Positions 1-10,275 of a stretch of 64,000 bases of DNA are shown here, one piece after another. Source of the DNA: Adineta steineri (lineage: Eukaryota; Rotifera; Eurotatoria; Adinetida; Adinetidae); the NCBI GenBank assembly GCA_905250115.1, contig CAJNOI010000201.1:1-64000 (forward strand). The letters run 5' to 3'. The notes below the pieces were generated by a model. It did not search any database. It was not told where the DNA came from and saw only the letters and a list, made by a program, of their open reading frames with translations. The translations under genes and the position numbers were made by a program. Every line of letters begins with the position of its first letter. The stretch's first letter is position 1.

Positions 1-1050
1 CTCAAATTTTTAAAATTTTGTTTTGTTCAAACCATTTTCGTTGTATTTTTTTTCTATAAAGCAAATTTTTATACAACTCTAAATGGCGCCAATATATCAA
101 AATTTATTATTTGAATATCATATTTTATGAAATAATATACTTCTTTTTTTTCTATTTCCTTTTTGTCATCTAATGTAAATATCAGGAACAATTTTTCTAT
201 ATGCTTAAAATTGAAATCCGTCACTTAAATTAGATATTTAGGGATTATTTCGACAAAGTTTGATCAAAATCGAAGAATAATATATGAAGAGATTGATATT
301 TATTTATTCATAATAATTGATGATAGGAATAATAATTGATGATAGGAACATTCAATATTGTTTATAGATTCGCTATTTGAAAATAATTGTTAGTATTTTA
401 CGTTTTTTGCCAGATACAGAATAATAAATATTCGAAATTTCGATACGCACAGTATTTTTTTCTATTCCACCAAAATCTGTTTTGATAGATATATCTGTAC
501 GCTTATAAAGAAGGATATTTTGTAATTTTGTGAAACTTTAGATGCTATCGAATATAATTAATAGTCTTCTATAAATGTTTTTGTCTCAAAGCTAACAGAA
601 ACATGTGTATTTTTTTGATATTTTTAATTCTGTTTTTTTCTTTGTTCGTCTGTATTTGAACAAAGATATTCATATTTGAATGATGATTTTGATCAAAGTA
701 TATTCTAATATAATTATTATAATAAAGAAGAAGTGAGTAGGTTGCTTCAGAATAACTATAAATCTAGTCTATTTATGTTAGTTGCTAATAAAATAACTTT
801 TACATTCGATACATTCACATACATAAAGCTTTTAGACAAGCTAGTTCATATCTTCATAAGAGTTTTTGCCTTACGTGCATGTAGTACTAAATATTTAAAC
901 TAATAATTTCTTTTAGTTCTTACTAAATTCAACTATATAAAAAATCAGATTGTATGACTTTTTATAATTTTATGATATCTACGCTTGCTAAAACTGTAGA
1001 ATAAACTTTTCTTATTATTCGTATTGCAGTAGGGATATAATTTAATGCGA
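1..1050. other. AT-rich intergenic sequence
   Basis: No open frame longer than noise and no recognisable RNA gene. It is AT-rich with homopolymer T and A runs and ends where the CpG-rich palindrome array begins. If the NHL gene downstream has a 5' exon encoding a signal peptide, it could lie here, but none is evident. Confidence 0.6.
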
Positions 1051-1054
1051 AATC

Positions 1055-1617
1055 GCGTTGAGATGCGTTTGAATAAGTCTCATTGATCGCGTACAAACGC
1101 ACTTTAACTAACGATCGCGTTCAACCGCGTTCGAAAAATGCATATAATTGCGTCGAGGTGCGCTTCTATACAAGATCGCGTTCAGATGCGTTTGGATATT
1201 TTGTATAACTGCGTATAGACGCGTTCAAGTATGCGATTGCGTGTAAACGCATTTCAACAGACTTTATCAACCGCTTGTAAACGCAGTTTAAGTTAATACC
1301 GCGTCCAGACGCGTTCGACGATTTTCTATACTTGCAAACCTACGCGTTAACATATGCGACTGCGTGCAAACGCATTCCAAAAACTTTATCAACCGCTTGT
1401 AAACGCGGTTTTGTTGACCCTCGCGTTCGGACGCATTGAAAACTTCTTTGAGCTGCGTCTAAAAGCGATGATATACACGATCGCGTCTAGACGCAAATTG
1501 AAATTATTTTCTTTTTGTGTTTGTATCCGTTTGTTCATACATACGCGTCTAAACGCAGGAAAATTCAGTTTTAACCGCGTCTCACTGCGTTTTTCAATAA
1601 GAAACGCGATTATACGC
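1055..1617. repeat. Array of 19 GCGT-N4-ACGC palindromes with alternating spacing
   Basis: Nineteen copies of a 12-bp imperfect palindrome (consensus GCGTNYARACGC) start at 1055, 1089, 1117, 1150, 1178, 1211, 1239, 1273, 1301, 1334, 1362, 1395, 1423, 1455, 1483, 1517 (very degenerate), 1545, 1577 and 1606. The start-to-start distances alternate between 28 (once 29) and 32-34 bp, giving a composite period of about 61 bp. The linkers (16 bp and 20-22 bp) are AT-rich and mostly dissimilar. One higher-order copy of about 122 bp is still visible (1239-1300 against 1362-1422). The period is not a multiple of three, so the array is not coding. It ends about 15 bp before the first coding exon of the NHL gene, so it could be promoter, first intron or a decayed satellite. 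Function is unknown. Confidence 0.9.
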
Positions 1618-1633
1618 GTCTATTCTGCGTTTC

Positions 1634-3410
1634 ATGTTTACATGGGCTATCAGTGGACAGGGTACTGAATATGCTCCAGTTGATGAGAGTAGTCTTATAC
1701 TTGGCACTTATTTTTGCTCGAAAATCAAAGAATGCCAATATGCATGCCATTCGAACTATTTTTGCCGCGTTTTTGATTATGACTCTGTCTCTCATCGATG
1801 CCGTCTATTTGAAGGTAATCTTCAAACAACTGGCTCTCTTATCATCTCGAATTCTTCAACATCAACTGTAGGCGAAATTGAACTTTATCCTGAACTCTTC
1901 ACTGCCTATGGTAATTCATGTAGCGCTTGTCTTGATAGTCGTTATCTTACTTGTGTCAATTCAACATGCCGTTGTCTTCCTCGTACCTATTGGACAGGTT
2001 CGATTTGCGCTTCACAAAATTTACGTGGTGGACAATGTTCTGATTCGAATCAATGTCGAATTGATCGTAATTATATTTGTCTTCAATTCTTTCAATGTGG
2101 ACGTAAGTTAGATAATTTTGCTCTCATAGAAGAATCCTAGTTTCGAAAGTGAAAATTTTATTGATAGTCTGATGGTACTCTTCTTCAAAAAGTAGAGAAT
2201 ATAAGTATTTTTGTCTCAACATAAAACAGAAATAAAACATCTTTTGATATGGTCTATCTATAAATAGCTTCATAAAACGTTTTTCAATGTGATATTAAAA
2301 TTAGAGTAAAATCCTATAAAAAATTATCTTTTCCTAAATTTTTTTCAAAATAAAACCTCATCTTTTTTTTGTTTCTAAGCCCTACGAGGATAAGAGATTA
2401 TTGATGAATCTATCGTTAAGATTAAGATGTTTTCTTTTTGCAGCGAGCTCACTACAGGTGGGTCAGATCATTTTTGGAAGTCTGAACGGAAGTGCAGGCA
2501 ATTCAAGTTCGTCGCTTAATATGCCTTGGGGAATAACAATAAACGTCGATAATTCGATCTTAATTGCTGATGCTGTCAACTACAGAGTTCTGCTAGTGTA
2601 TCCGAATTCAAGCACTGGTACGATCGTTGCGGGTGGTGGAGGGTCGTCTATTTTTCCATCCAGGGCAATTTTTGATACTGCTGTTTCTCAGAATATATAC
2701 GTTCTCGACGCAGGGGCAGGTCGCGTAATGCGTTGGTCGAATTCAACCAGTAGTGTCACTCTATTCGGTTCTTCGGGCTCCAATCTGGATCAATTGAGGA
2801 ATCCATCTGGTTGCTATTTGAGTTCAAACCAATCTTTTTACATAGCTGACCAGTTTAATCACCGAATTCTTCTCTGGTTATGGAACACTTCAAACGCAAC
2901 CGTAATCGCTGGTCAAACGGGTGTACCTGGTAATGATACGTTCTCTCTTAACAGTCCATCAGATGTCTTTGTGGATGAAAAGCTAGGATATATGTTTGTA
3001 GCCGATTTTAACAATCATCGAATTGTTCGATATAGCATCGGTTCATTAAATGGGATTGTAGTAGCAGGAGGAAACGGACCGGGAACACAGAGAAAGTAAG
3101 TATTTGATAAAAAAAAGTGTTTCTAAGTTTTTAACACATCTTTTCTAGTCAATTATTTGGTCCAATCGGCGTATATGTATCAAAAAAGACAGGTGCGATC
3201 TATATAGCTGATCAAAACAACAATCGGATTCAAAAATGGATTGTTGGTGATTCTCAAGGAGTCACGATTGCTGGTAGTCCAGATGGTATATCAGGCACAA
3301 GCAGCCTTCTACTTAACATGCCAAACGCTGTCGCTTTGAACGAAGAAGAAACGTATTTGTTCGTTTCTGAAAGAAATAGTCATCGAATTAAAATGTTCGA
3401 ACTTATTTAA
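1634..3410 (+). CDS. Apple/EGF-like plus NHL-repeat protein (3 exons)
   Basis: Exons 1634-2102, 2444-3095 and 3149-3410 (introns 2103-2443 and 3096-3148, both GT-AG) join in frame to about 460 aa. The first 70 residues are cysteine-rich and PAN/apple-like (CxxxC and FCRVFDYD-type pattern). An EGF-like segment follows (NSTCRCLP, then GGQCSDSNQC). The second and third exons encode a six-bladed NHL propeller with repeats of the type VYVADxNNHRI and VAGGNGPG. This layout is a large family in bdelloids; such proteins are presumed secreted or surface recognition proteins, ligand unknown. The first ATG in frame (1634) gives no signal peptide, so a 5' exon may be missing, possibly spliced across or upstream of the palindrome array. 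A possible polyadenylation signal AATAAA lies near 3512. Confidence 0.8.
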
Positions 3411-4289
3411 CTTTAACTATAATATAACAAACATGTTTTCTTTATCCATCGTTATTTCATCATGATGTTTATTCATTGTTTCCAGCGCTTTAAATACATT
3501 GGATACAGTTAAATAAAACATATAAGAGTAAAAGAAAGTATTATTGGTTACATAAAAACATGTTCGATCAAAACGACATATTAGCTAATTGTTTAGTACT
3601 CTGTTCATCAATCACTACCAATACTACTGTATATACATCCAGTAATCGAAAAACTCAGTTATTATTTTTTTAACTGTATTATTAGTATTGAAATCAATCA
3701 AAGATTTTGAGATGATTTTTTATGATCCATTTGATTGCATCGATCTTTTCTACTAATTACGTTGCAGTAAGGGTGTGAGTGTGGGTGTGGGTGTTACATT
3801 AATCTTACTTTGGCACCCATACCCACACCCACACCCACACATCCACACCCTCAAAACGAAATGCACTATTGAAAATAATTATCCAAAAGAAAAACAATAA
3901 CTTTCTCACTGCTCAAGTATAGTCAACAGAAGGAGAAAAACATTGTAAATGTACATGCTCTCGTTTTTTCTTTGTTACATATTAAAACACGAAAAATAAT
4001 TCTTTGTATTGAAATTGAGGACAAAGTTCGAATGGTTATCTAATCAAATTTTACTTAAATCATTTAAATATCTTGATGATATGGAATTATTTTGTGCTTA
4101 TTAGAGTCTTAATTTTCGTCTTGACACACTTCTTTCAATACATTTTCGATCAATATCTAAATAAAAATTTCATCCTATATGTTAACGACATCTTCCATAT
4201 ATTGTTGAACAAGTTAAATCATTATATCTACGAAATGATGATGAAAAACCAAATTTACTAGAAATATTTTACTCTTTTATATCAGTTTT
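3411..4289. other. Intergenic, with one telomere-like hairpin
   Basis: Contains the 3' region of the NHL gene and the hairpin at 3771-3852, otherwise AT-rich unique sequence. The 62-codon open frame at 4073-4261 shows no domain or codon signal and is treated as chance. Confidence 0.5.
3771..3852. repeat. Telomere-repeat-like hairpin 1
   Basis: The left arm is GTGTGGGTGTGGGTG-like and the right arm is CACCCACACCCACACCC-like, around a loop of about 22 bp. Arm units are TGTGGG, the type reported as the bdelloid telomere repeat. This is the longest of five related hairpins in the window (others near 18485, 45849, 47559 and 59445). Confidence 0.85.
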
Positions 4290-4410
4290 TTAGACAAAAA
4301 TAGTACAAATATCAAATGAAAATAACTCTAAAAGATTCACAATAGACATATAAGTCATATTAGATATTAACCCTATCTCCAACAAATATTAGTGATTAAT
4401 TCAATAGAAT

Positions 4411-4685
4411 ATAAAATAATAAATTTCAAATAGTTTTATTATTAGTTCTTATATATAACCAAAACTAGAGCTTTCAGCACATCAAGTGCCATCGTCAGTA
4501 GTAAAAATAAAATAATAATACTGTAATGCAAGAATAATGAACTACAATTGTATATACCACTGAATAAATACAAGTAACAAATGCACAATTAATAGAACAC
4601 ATTATATATAAGAACTAATAATAAAACTATTTCAAATTTATTCTTTTATATTAATTTTGTTAAGATCTGTTACATTATTGTCATC
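4411..4685. mobile_element. Foldback/MITE-like element with long terminal inverted repeats
   Basis: Arms 4408-4458 and 4602-4652 are inverted repeats of about 51 bp with two mismatches, separated by 143 bp without coding capacity. The sequence ATTCAATAGAAT is present at 4399-4410 and again at 4686-4697, as expected of a target duplication (12 bp). The paralogous arm near 10,970 has the same flanks without the element, which is direct evidence of insertion. The inverted repeat is not fully terminal: 33-36 bp lie between its right end and the second direct repeat. Class is uncertain; the long arms recall Mutator-like MITEs. Confidence 0.75.
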
Positions 4686-4697
4686 ATTCAATAGAAT

Positions 4698-5788
4698 TAT
4701 TCTTAATATTGATATCATACAACTACAATCATCTATTACAAAATACAATCAACTTTATTCTTAGGCAAACAATAAAAATATGCAAATAACTTTATAAAAA
4801 GAAACATGTAATTTCGTTTGCTAATCATAAGTAACAATTGATTTCTATCGAAGTTTTGCAATCATGATTTTATTCTACATCTCAATCGGAGAAAGAGATA
4901 TTTCAATATCTTTTCTATTTGTTCGTAAAAATCACACATGTCTAAATGATTGTACAGATGTTATACTCAAAAAAAATGACATACAAGTGTAAATGTATTA
5001 AACGAAAAATGAATATTCATACTCCTATCCACATCATCATAACTCTAGAAAAACTTTGTTTATAAATAAATTTTATGTCCAACTCACATTCACATTCTTA
5101 ATCTGCATGAGTGAAAAAGAACTCTCTCTTACAAGTATTCATCCATCTGTCGATTAAAATACAAACATGTACTTTTATTCTGAACTTTTTTTTCATCAGT
5201 TGAAAATGAAAAAAGAAACAATCACAGCCATTCGTTTTTAAAGAGAGAAAGACAAAAAAAAAGAGAAAAGAATTTAATGCAGTAGGGATGGAAAAGAAAA
5301 AAAAAATACCTCAAAAAAATAACTCGTTCTTTTCTTTTTTAAAAAAGGTCGGTCGATGTTTAGAAATATTTCAACCAAGATTTACAAGGTAATTAGGACG
5401 AAATTTTATTATTGAATTTATCTCTAAATCTGATGAAGAAGAAAAGAAAATATAATATGAACCAAACATTTAGACCATTATATCGATTTTTCGAGATTTT
5501 ATAGATTTCATTGGAATTACTAAAGTATTGCATTCGAACATATTCTAAATGTTATTTTATATTGAATATCCGCCAAATCATTGGTAATAAAAGAATACCA
5601 CTATTTTATTAGTCTAATTTATATTAATTGATACAATCTTATTTTATGATCTATAATATATATTTAAATGTACTTTTTAGTTCTTTTATAATGGGTAGTT
5701 CTATGGAATTTATTCAAAAGTATCTTACCTATTGCAATTAGAATATCTTCATTAAATATAGTTATCATTCAAGAAATATTTCTACACA
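4698..5788. other. Non-coding flank of glycosyltransferase gene
   Basis: Unique AT-rich sequence, mostly duplicated in inverse orientation at 10275-10980. It should include the promoter and 5' UTR of the glycosyltransferase gene. No separate gene is seen. Confidence 0.5.
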
Positions 5789-7252
5789 ATGTTATTAAGA
5801 AGATTAACAATATTCTATTCACGACATACTTATCTTTCTATATTTATCTCTATCATATTTATTTTATATTTCACAATTCTTTCAATCAAATATCATCCAT
5901 CATTCAAAATCAATTCTATTTCATTAACACAATCCAAGAATTATATTGCATTACCATTGTCTTTCTCTTCACATTATTCTTTAAATAATCAAAATAATCT
6001 ATTTAATACTTTATACAGTTCTTTTCAATGTTTAAATGGTAATCCAAGTGATTTAAATACTGACAATCTTTGGCATGAAAGAGTTTGTATGTTTCATAAT
6101 GTTTGTTTAAGAAAAGATGGATTCAATGAGAATTATTTTATTGATTATTTTTATCCTTCATCAATAGAATCATTAAAATCCACAATTATTAGAAATATCA
6201 GTAATAAACTTTTATCATTACGTCATGGATCTCGTATTCATCATCGTGAGAATTTAATTGTGGCTCGAATGAAACTAAATCCCATAAATGATTTAAATCT
6301 ATCTGAATTCAATCGAAATGTGACATATCTTGATAATACTTATTTAATTTATCAGTTATTAGCGCATCAAGATATGAATTTGGGTCATTTTATATTTGAT
6401 GATGTATTTGGTTTATATTCGAATTTAAAACAATTTCGATCAACACGTTTTAATTCACCTAATCAAAACTATGTAGTTGCCTATGAAACATGTTATCGTT
6501 TTAATGAAGCTTTACAAGATTTATGTTATAAATTTACAGAAGGTATTTTTCCTGTAGTTACATCACATCGAATTCTTTCCATTGATTCATTATTACATTC
6601 ATCTAAAAGAATTTGTTTTCGTCAATTAATTGCTGGACAAGGTCTGTCTGGTGCAATTGGTTATTATCCAAAAAATCTTCATCGAGCACCTATTTTTGAT
6701 GAATTTCGCTCAGATCTATTACGTATACATGGTATTAATCCAGATTTAACTCCACAACATCATCATATTGTAATTGTGAAGAAAGATGGTAGAAGAAAAT
6801 TTCAAAATTTAAATGAAATCTACACAAAAATTCAGACAGCACCTCAGTATTCAGGTATTAAACTTACAATTTTAGATAATTTTGTCAGTATGACTATTGC
6901 TGATCAATTAAAATTATTTCAAACAATAACGATTGTTATATCACCTTGTGGAGGAATATCTCTCTTGTTTTCGTTTCTTCCAAGAAAATCGACATTAATT
7001 GTATCTGGATTTGCACAACCAGAAAAAAATGGTTATCGTGCTGAACGTATGGAAGCTGTTTATTGGGATTATCAATCACATCTAAATGTTCTTCATTATC
7101 CAGTAGAATCAGATGATGATTTTCAATTAGATTCTTCTCTGAAAAAAGATGATTTTGTAGATGTAAGAAACAATGCAGATATAATACTTAAAACAGAGAA
7201 ATTATTTCCACTTATTGATAGAGCAATTATCAGAGCTTCTTTACAGTATTAA
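5789..7252 (+). CDS. GT61/EOGT-like glycosyltransferase, type II membrane protein
   Basis: Single-exon gene of 487 aa. A short basic N-terminus is followed by a hydrophobic segment at about residues 18-35, giving the type II (Golgi/ER lumenal) topology of glycosyltransferases. The catalytic region has the glycosyltransferase family 61 (DUF563) hallmarks: QDMNLGHFIFDDVFGLY at about 193-210, a mid segment HIVIVKKDGRRKFQN, and the C-terminal pattern of a strand, then VISPCGGISLLFSFLP (about 383-398), where most GT61 proteins have a HGAGLTN-like motif. Family members move xylose or GlcNAc onto glycans or EGF repeats; the substrate here is unknown. The altered PCGG in place of HGAG is notable. A truncated paralogue lies at 10030-10275 on the other strand. 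A polyadenylation signal AATAAA is at about 7487. Confidence 0.75.
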   Translation: MLLRRLTIFYSRHTYLSIFISIIFILYFTILSIKYHPSFKINSISLTQSKNYIALPLSFSSHYSLNNQNNLFNTLYSSFQCLNGNPSDLNTDNLWHERVCMFHNVCLRKDGFNENYFIDYFYPSSIESLKSTIIRNISNKLLSLRHGSRIHHRENLIVARMKLNPINDLNLSEFNRNVTYLDNTYLIYQLLAHQDMNLGHFIFDDVFGLYSNLKQFRSTRFNSPNQNYVVAYETCYRFNEALQDLCYKFTEGIFPVVTSHRILSIDSLLHSSKRICFRQLIAGQGLSGAIGYYPKNLHRAPIFDEFRSDLLRIHGINPDLTPQHHHIVIVKKDGRRKFQNLNEIYTKIQTAPQYSGIKLTILDNFVSMTIADQLKLFQTITIVISPCGGISLLFSFLPRKSTLIVSGFAQPEKNGYRAERMEAVYWDYQSHLNVLHYPVESDDDFQLDSSLKKDDFVDVRNNADIILKTEKLFPLIDRAIIRASLQY

Positions 7253-7576
7253 CAACAACTTTATTTCATTTACTTTTAAACAAATCAACTGCTTGTAAAA
7301 ATGTGCAATTTTTTAAAATATCTATCATTCTAATATGAGAATATCATATATATAGGATAAAAACTATTTATTTCGTTTTTTTACGGAATTATTAGGGTTT
7401 TTAGACAATGAAGTATATATATTTAAAACGAATTGTGTTGATAAAGTTTTCATTTAAATTTTGATTTTATATTGAATTTGAATGTGAATAAAATTTATAA
7501 ATACGACACAATTTATTATTGGTAATTTTGAAGGAATGAATATAAGTGAATGGATAGATGTGAGCAATTAATCGAC

Positions 7577-7807
7577 CAGTGGCGGATTTAGGGGGGCAAT
7601 GGGGGTGATCGCCCCACCCCCCGCCCCCCCCTTTCGAATTTTTTTGATTTTTTACAGCAAAAATGAACGAAAAAATAGGTTCACACTACTTTGATTAGAC
7701 TCAAAAAATAGATTTTAGCCAGAATCGCCCCCCTCCTCCCCAGGTATCGCCCTTCCATGCTCAAAAAAAAATCGTTCCTCCGTTCTAAAATCCCAGATCC
7801 GACACTG
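7577..7807. mobile_element. hAT-like MITE (231 bp)
   Basis: Left end CAGTGGCGGATTTAGG and right end, read inward, CAGTGTCGGATCTGGG form terminal inverted repeats. Flanks are TAATCGAC (7569-7576) and TAATCGAT (7808-7815), an 8-bp target duplication with one difference, which is the hAT signature. The interior has G/C homopolymer tracts next to each end and no coding capacity, so it would need a transposase in trans. Confidence 0.8.
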
Positions 7808-8068
7808 TAATCGATTTACTATCTTTATTTACACTTTCTCCTACTTTAGATGAGGTACATATAACATCAATACAAGCAGAATATTTGAGATAAAAGCAAC
7901 GTTCACAATTATCTGATAGATGAACATATATCGATCAGTTAGCTCGTGTTCGATGCATATTGGAAATTTATATTATTGAATGAACAAATATACTGTGAAA
8001 ACTAGTTAATGTTCTATCAGATTGTAGACAACTGATTATACAGTCATAAGAACTGGTGTTTAAAATAT

Positions 8069-8197
8069 GATACAGCAGCAGCATATACTCATAGAAGTTA
8101 TAAAAAATGGTGCAAAGAAAATTTCAGATTATTTATATCTAAAGATCGGTGTACTTCTGACTTATTGGATTTGAGTCCATTAAATTATTCTATCTAG
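8069..8197 (+). pseudogene. Tc1/mariner-type transposase C-terminal fragment
   Basis: About 42 codons read KKWCKENFRLFISKDR and then DLLDLSPLNYSI before a stop. This resembles the C-terminal DDE region of Tc1/mariner transposases (typically ENF..FI.K..WP..SPDLNPLDYSIW), with the conserved aspartate/proline block partly eroded. Upstream frames are broken by stops. It is a relic, not a functional gene. Confidence 0.5.
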
Positions 8198-9083
8198 GTT
8201 ATAATATCAATAAAAAAACTAACAATTATCACAAAGTGAAAACGTGAGAAGATTTGAAGAAAGAAATAGAAGAAACATGAAAAAAAATTATATGAATTAT
8301 GTTGTTTTATTTGAATTATTTTGAAAAACATATATGATAGTAGTATTTCATCATTACACAGTGTCCTGTTCTTCACTTTATCAAAATATTATAAAGTTAA
8401 TTTCACAGAATTTTTCATTGGCACTTTTTTTTGAAAGAAAAATCAAGATGAAATGACTTGTTAGTCCTGAGATATTAGCAAAATACTAGACGTCACAATT
8501 ATTATGGCTCATTTCATACCATACAAGTTTGCATAGGGCATTTTCCATCATGAACGGTGCATTTAAGCTATCAATTAAATGCATAAAAAACTATACGTCT
8601 AGACATTCTCGATTTTCTATATACAATCGTTGTTGTTTTATGATATTAATCAACATAACAGAACGCATATTAAACGATAAAAACAAACTAAAATATCATC
8701 AAGCAGAACGGCATGACAATTTAATAAAAACTTACAATTATCATTTTAAAATTGTCTCGCCTTTAATTATTTGTGTACATAAACAAAACTTGTTTTGCCC
8801 TACTTCCCTTCATTAAATAATATAAGTGAAAACAATAATTAGTGATGGTATCTTGTGATATGTCTGACTTTTGAAATATATGAGTTATATATATATATAT
8901 TCCTATAAATAACTTTCTATGAATTTCTAGACAAATATTCAATAAAGTGAGATTTTATCTTTGTTAATTAAATGTTTGACTTTTTACACTATTTATCATT
9001 CTACATGTAGTATATAAGACGAGAAAAAATATATGTTAACTATTCATTTTAGTGTAACATATTCTTCTACACACAACATACCA

Positions 9084-9405
9084 ATGAACTCCTATTATCC
9101 ATTCAACAGCTACAACAGCTATGGAGGTTATATGCCATTCCATAATCCCTATATGTATCCTTCATATTTTAAAGCACCACGTGGAACAATGAGAGGTAAA
9201 GGATATTTAGTCTAAAAAATTGAATACATAAATATATGTTTATTTAGGACGCTATTTTGATCCCGATGAAATTAGAACGCAAAGTGCAGAATATGAAGTA
9301 TTTGAAGAAGAAAAGTATGTTGGTGCAAAAAAAGTAATCGACAAAATCCTAAGTACTGTACTTGAACTAATGTTTATTGAAATTCCAAATACTGCACCTT
9401 TTTGA
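9084..9405 (+). CDS. Small spliced gene, tyrosine/proline-rich N-terminus, unknown function
   Basis: Exons 9084-9195 and 9248-9405 with a 52-bp GT-AG intron join in frame to 89 aa. The first 37 codons are rich in Tyr, Asn, Pro and Phe (SYYPFNSYNSYGGYMPF and so on), with no signal peptide. The second exon encodes a charged stretch (RYFDPDEIRTQSAEYEVFEE) and then a hydrophobic-amphipathic tail. I chose the ATG at 9084 rather than the upstream in-frame ATG at 9033 because the upstream 17 codons look like 5' UTR. AATAAA lies at about 9536. No family recognised. It could be a fragment of a longer gene. Confidence 0.5.
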
Positions 9406-9975
9406 ATCAGTAAATAATGTGGATAAACTATAATGTTTGAGTGATATTTTCTTTGTTCATTTTTAAAATAACACGTTAATTAACATTTTATTTCGTTTCT
9501 GTTTTATTATTGTTTAAAACTATGTAGTTTTTTTCAATAAATGTAATATATATATATATATTATGATTGATGAAAAATCTCTATATCATTTACTGTTAGT
9601 TTTTAAAATCATATCATTCTCAATATTATCTAGTGATAAGCCTGTATAGGCATATTTCTAATTGTTGATCATTATTCTGCATTTTTAAATTAGAACTGAT
9701 ATCATTAGATAACGTGATAAAAAACAAAATTCAAATATTGATACTGGATCTTTCGAATATTTATAGATACATAAAAACCTTGTTATTACTGCTTTACTTA
9801 TGAGAGTAGATAAAGAGAAATGCCTTAAAATAATTTTTAAAACAATTGATTATATTCAATTTCAATCAGTATATAAGAGTCTTAATACTTCTGATAGATT
9901 TTTGACTCTTTGAGTTACGTTGAGAAAGTAAACGTGATTTTCTTAGAAAAATAATGCCCACCTTCACATCTACAT
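9406..9975. other. AT-rich intergenic sequence
   Basis: Nothing beyond a (TA)n tract near 9550 and the 3' region of the small gene. The breakpoint of the inverted duplication lies at about 10030. Confidence 0.5.
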
Positions 9976-10029
9976 TTACAGATACTCGGGTGCGGATGTT
10001 GATGATGAATCAGAAGAATACCTACACCC

Positions 10030-10275
10030 TAAACATTGAAAAGAACTGTACAAAGTATTAAATAGCTTATTTTGATTGTTTAAAGAATAATGTGAAGAAA
10101 AAAATACTGGTAATGGAATAGAATTATTAGATTGTGTTAATGAAATAGAATTGTTTTTGAATGATGGATAATATTTGATTGAAAGAATTATAGAATATAA
10201 AATAAATAAGATAAAAATAAGTGTAGAATTATAAGTATGTCGTGAATAGAATATTGTTAATCTTCTTAATAACAT
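10030..10275 (-). pseudogene. 5'-only copy of the GT61-like glycosyltransferase
   Basis: Minus-strand copy of the first about 81 codons of the gene at 5789: same MLLRRLTIFYSRHTY start, transmembrane segment and SHYSLNNQNKLFNTLYSSF stretch. Homology ends abruptly after FQCL (around 10030), and the frame then runs into unrelated sequence to a stop at 9976. The catalytic region is absent. The frame is otherwise undamaged, so truncation is by duplication breakpoint, not by decay. Confidence 0.8.

Larger units (their letters stand above)
4290..6036 (+). repeat. Left arm of inverted duplication (intact glycosyltransferase copy)
   Basis: This stretch matches the reverse complement of 10030-11085, both non-coding flank (for example around 4740-4990) and the first about 80 codons of the glycosyltransferase. 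Relative to the other arm it carries two extra segments: a foldback element (4411-4685) and about 360 bp at roughly 5404-5765 just upstream of the start codon. The homology stops inside the coding sequence at about 6033. Confidence 0.85.
7253..9083. other. Intergenic with hAT-type MITE and transposase remnant
   Basis: Holds the hAT-like MITE (7577-7807) and a decayed transposase fragment (8069-8197), otherwise AT-rich. The open frames at 8194-8376 (minus) and 8529-8816 (plus) have low-complexity content and no recognisable domain and are not called. Confidence 0.5.

Noticed and set aside
1055..1617. CRISPR-like array
   Set aside because: The repeat is only 12 bp and degenerate, spacers alternate between 16 and about 21 bp, the context is eukaryotic and there are no cas genes.
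1354..1668. Open frame of 104 codons across the palindrome array
   Set aside because: The array period is about 61 bp, not a multiple of three, and the frame carries no domain or signal; it arises from the repeat sequence.
3771..3852. Internal telomere or chromosome end
   Set aside because: The tract is only about 30 bp per arm, is inverted, and unique sequence and genes continue on both sides.
8529..8816. 95-codon frame as a gene
   Set aside because: No domain, signal peptide, splice support or related copy; composition resembles translated AT-rich spacer.
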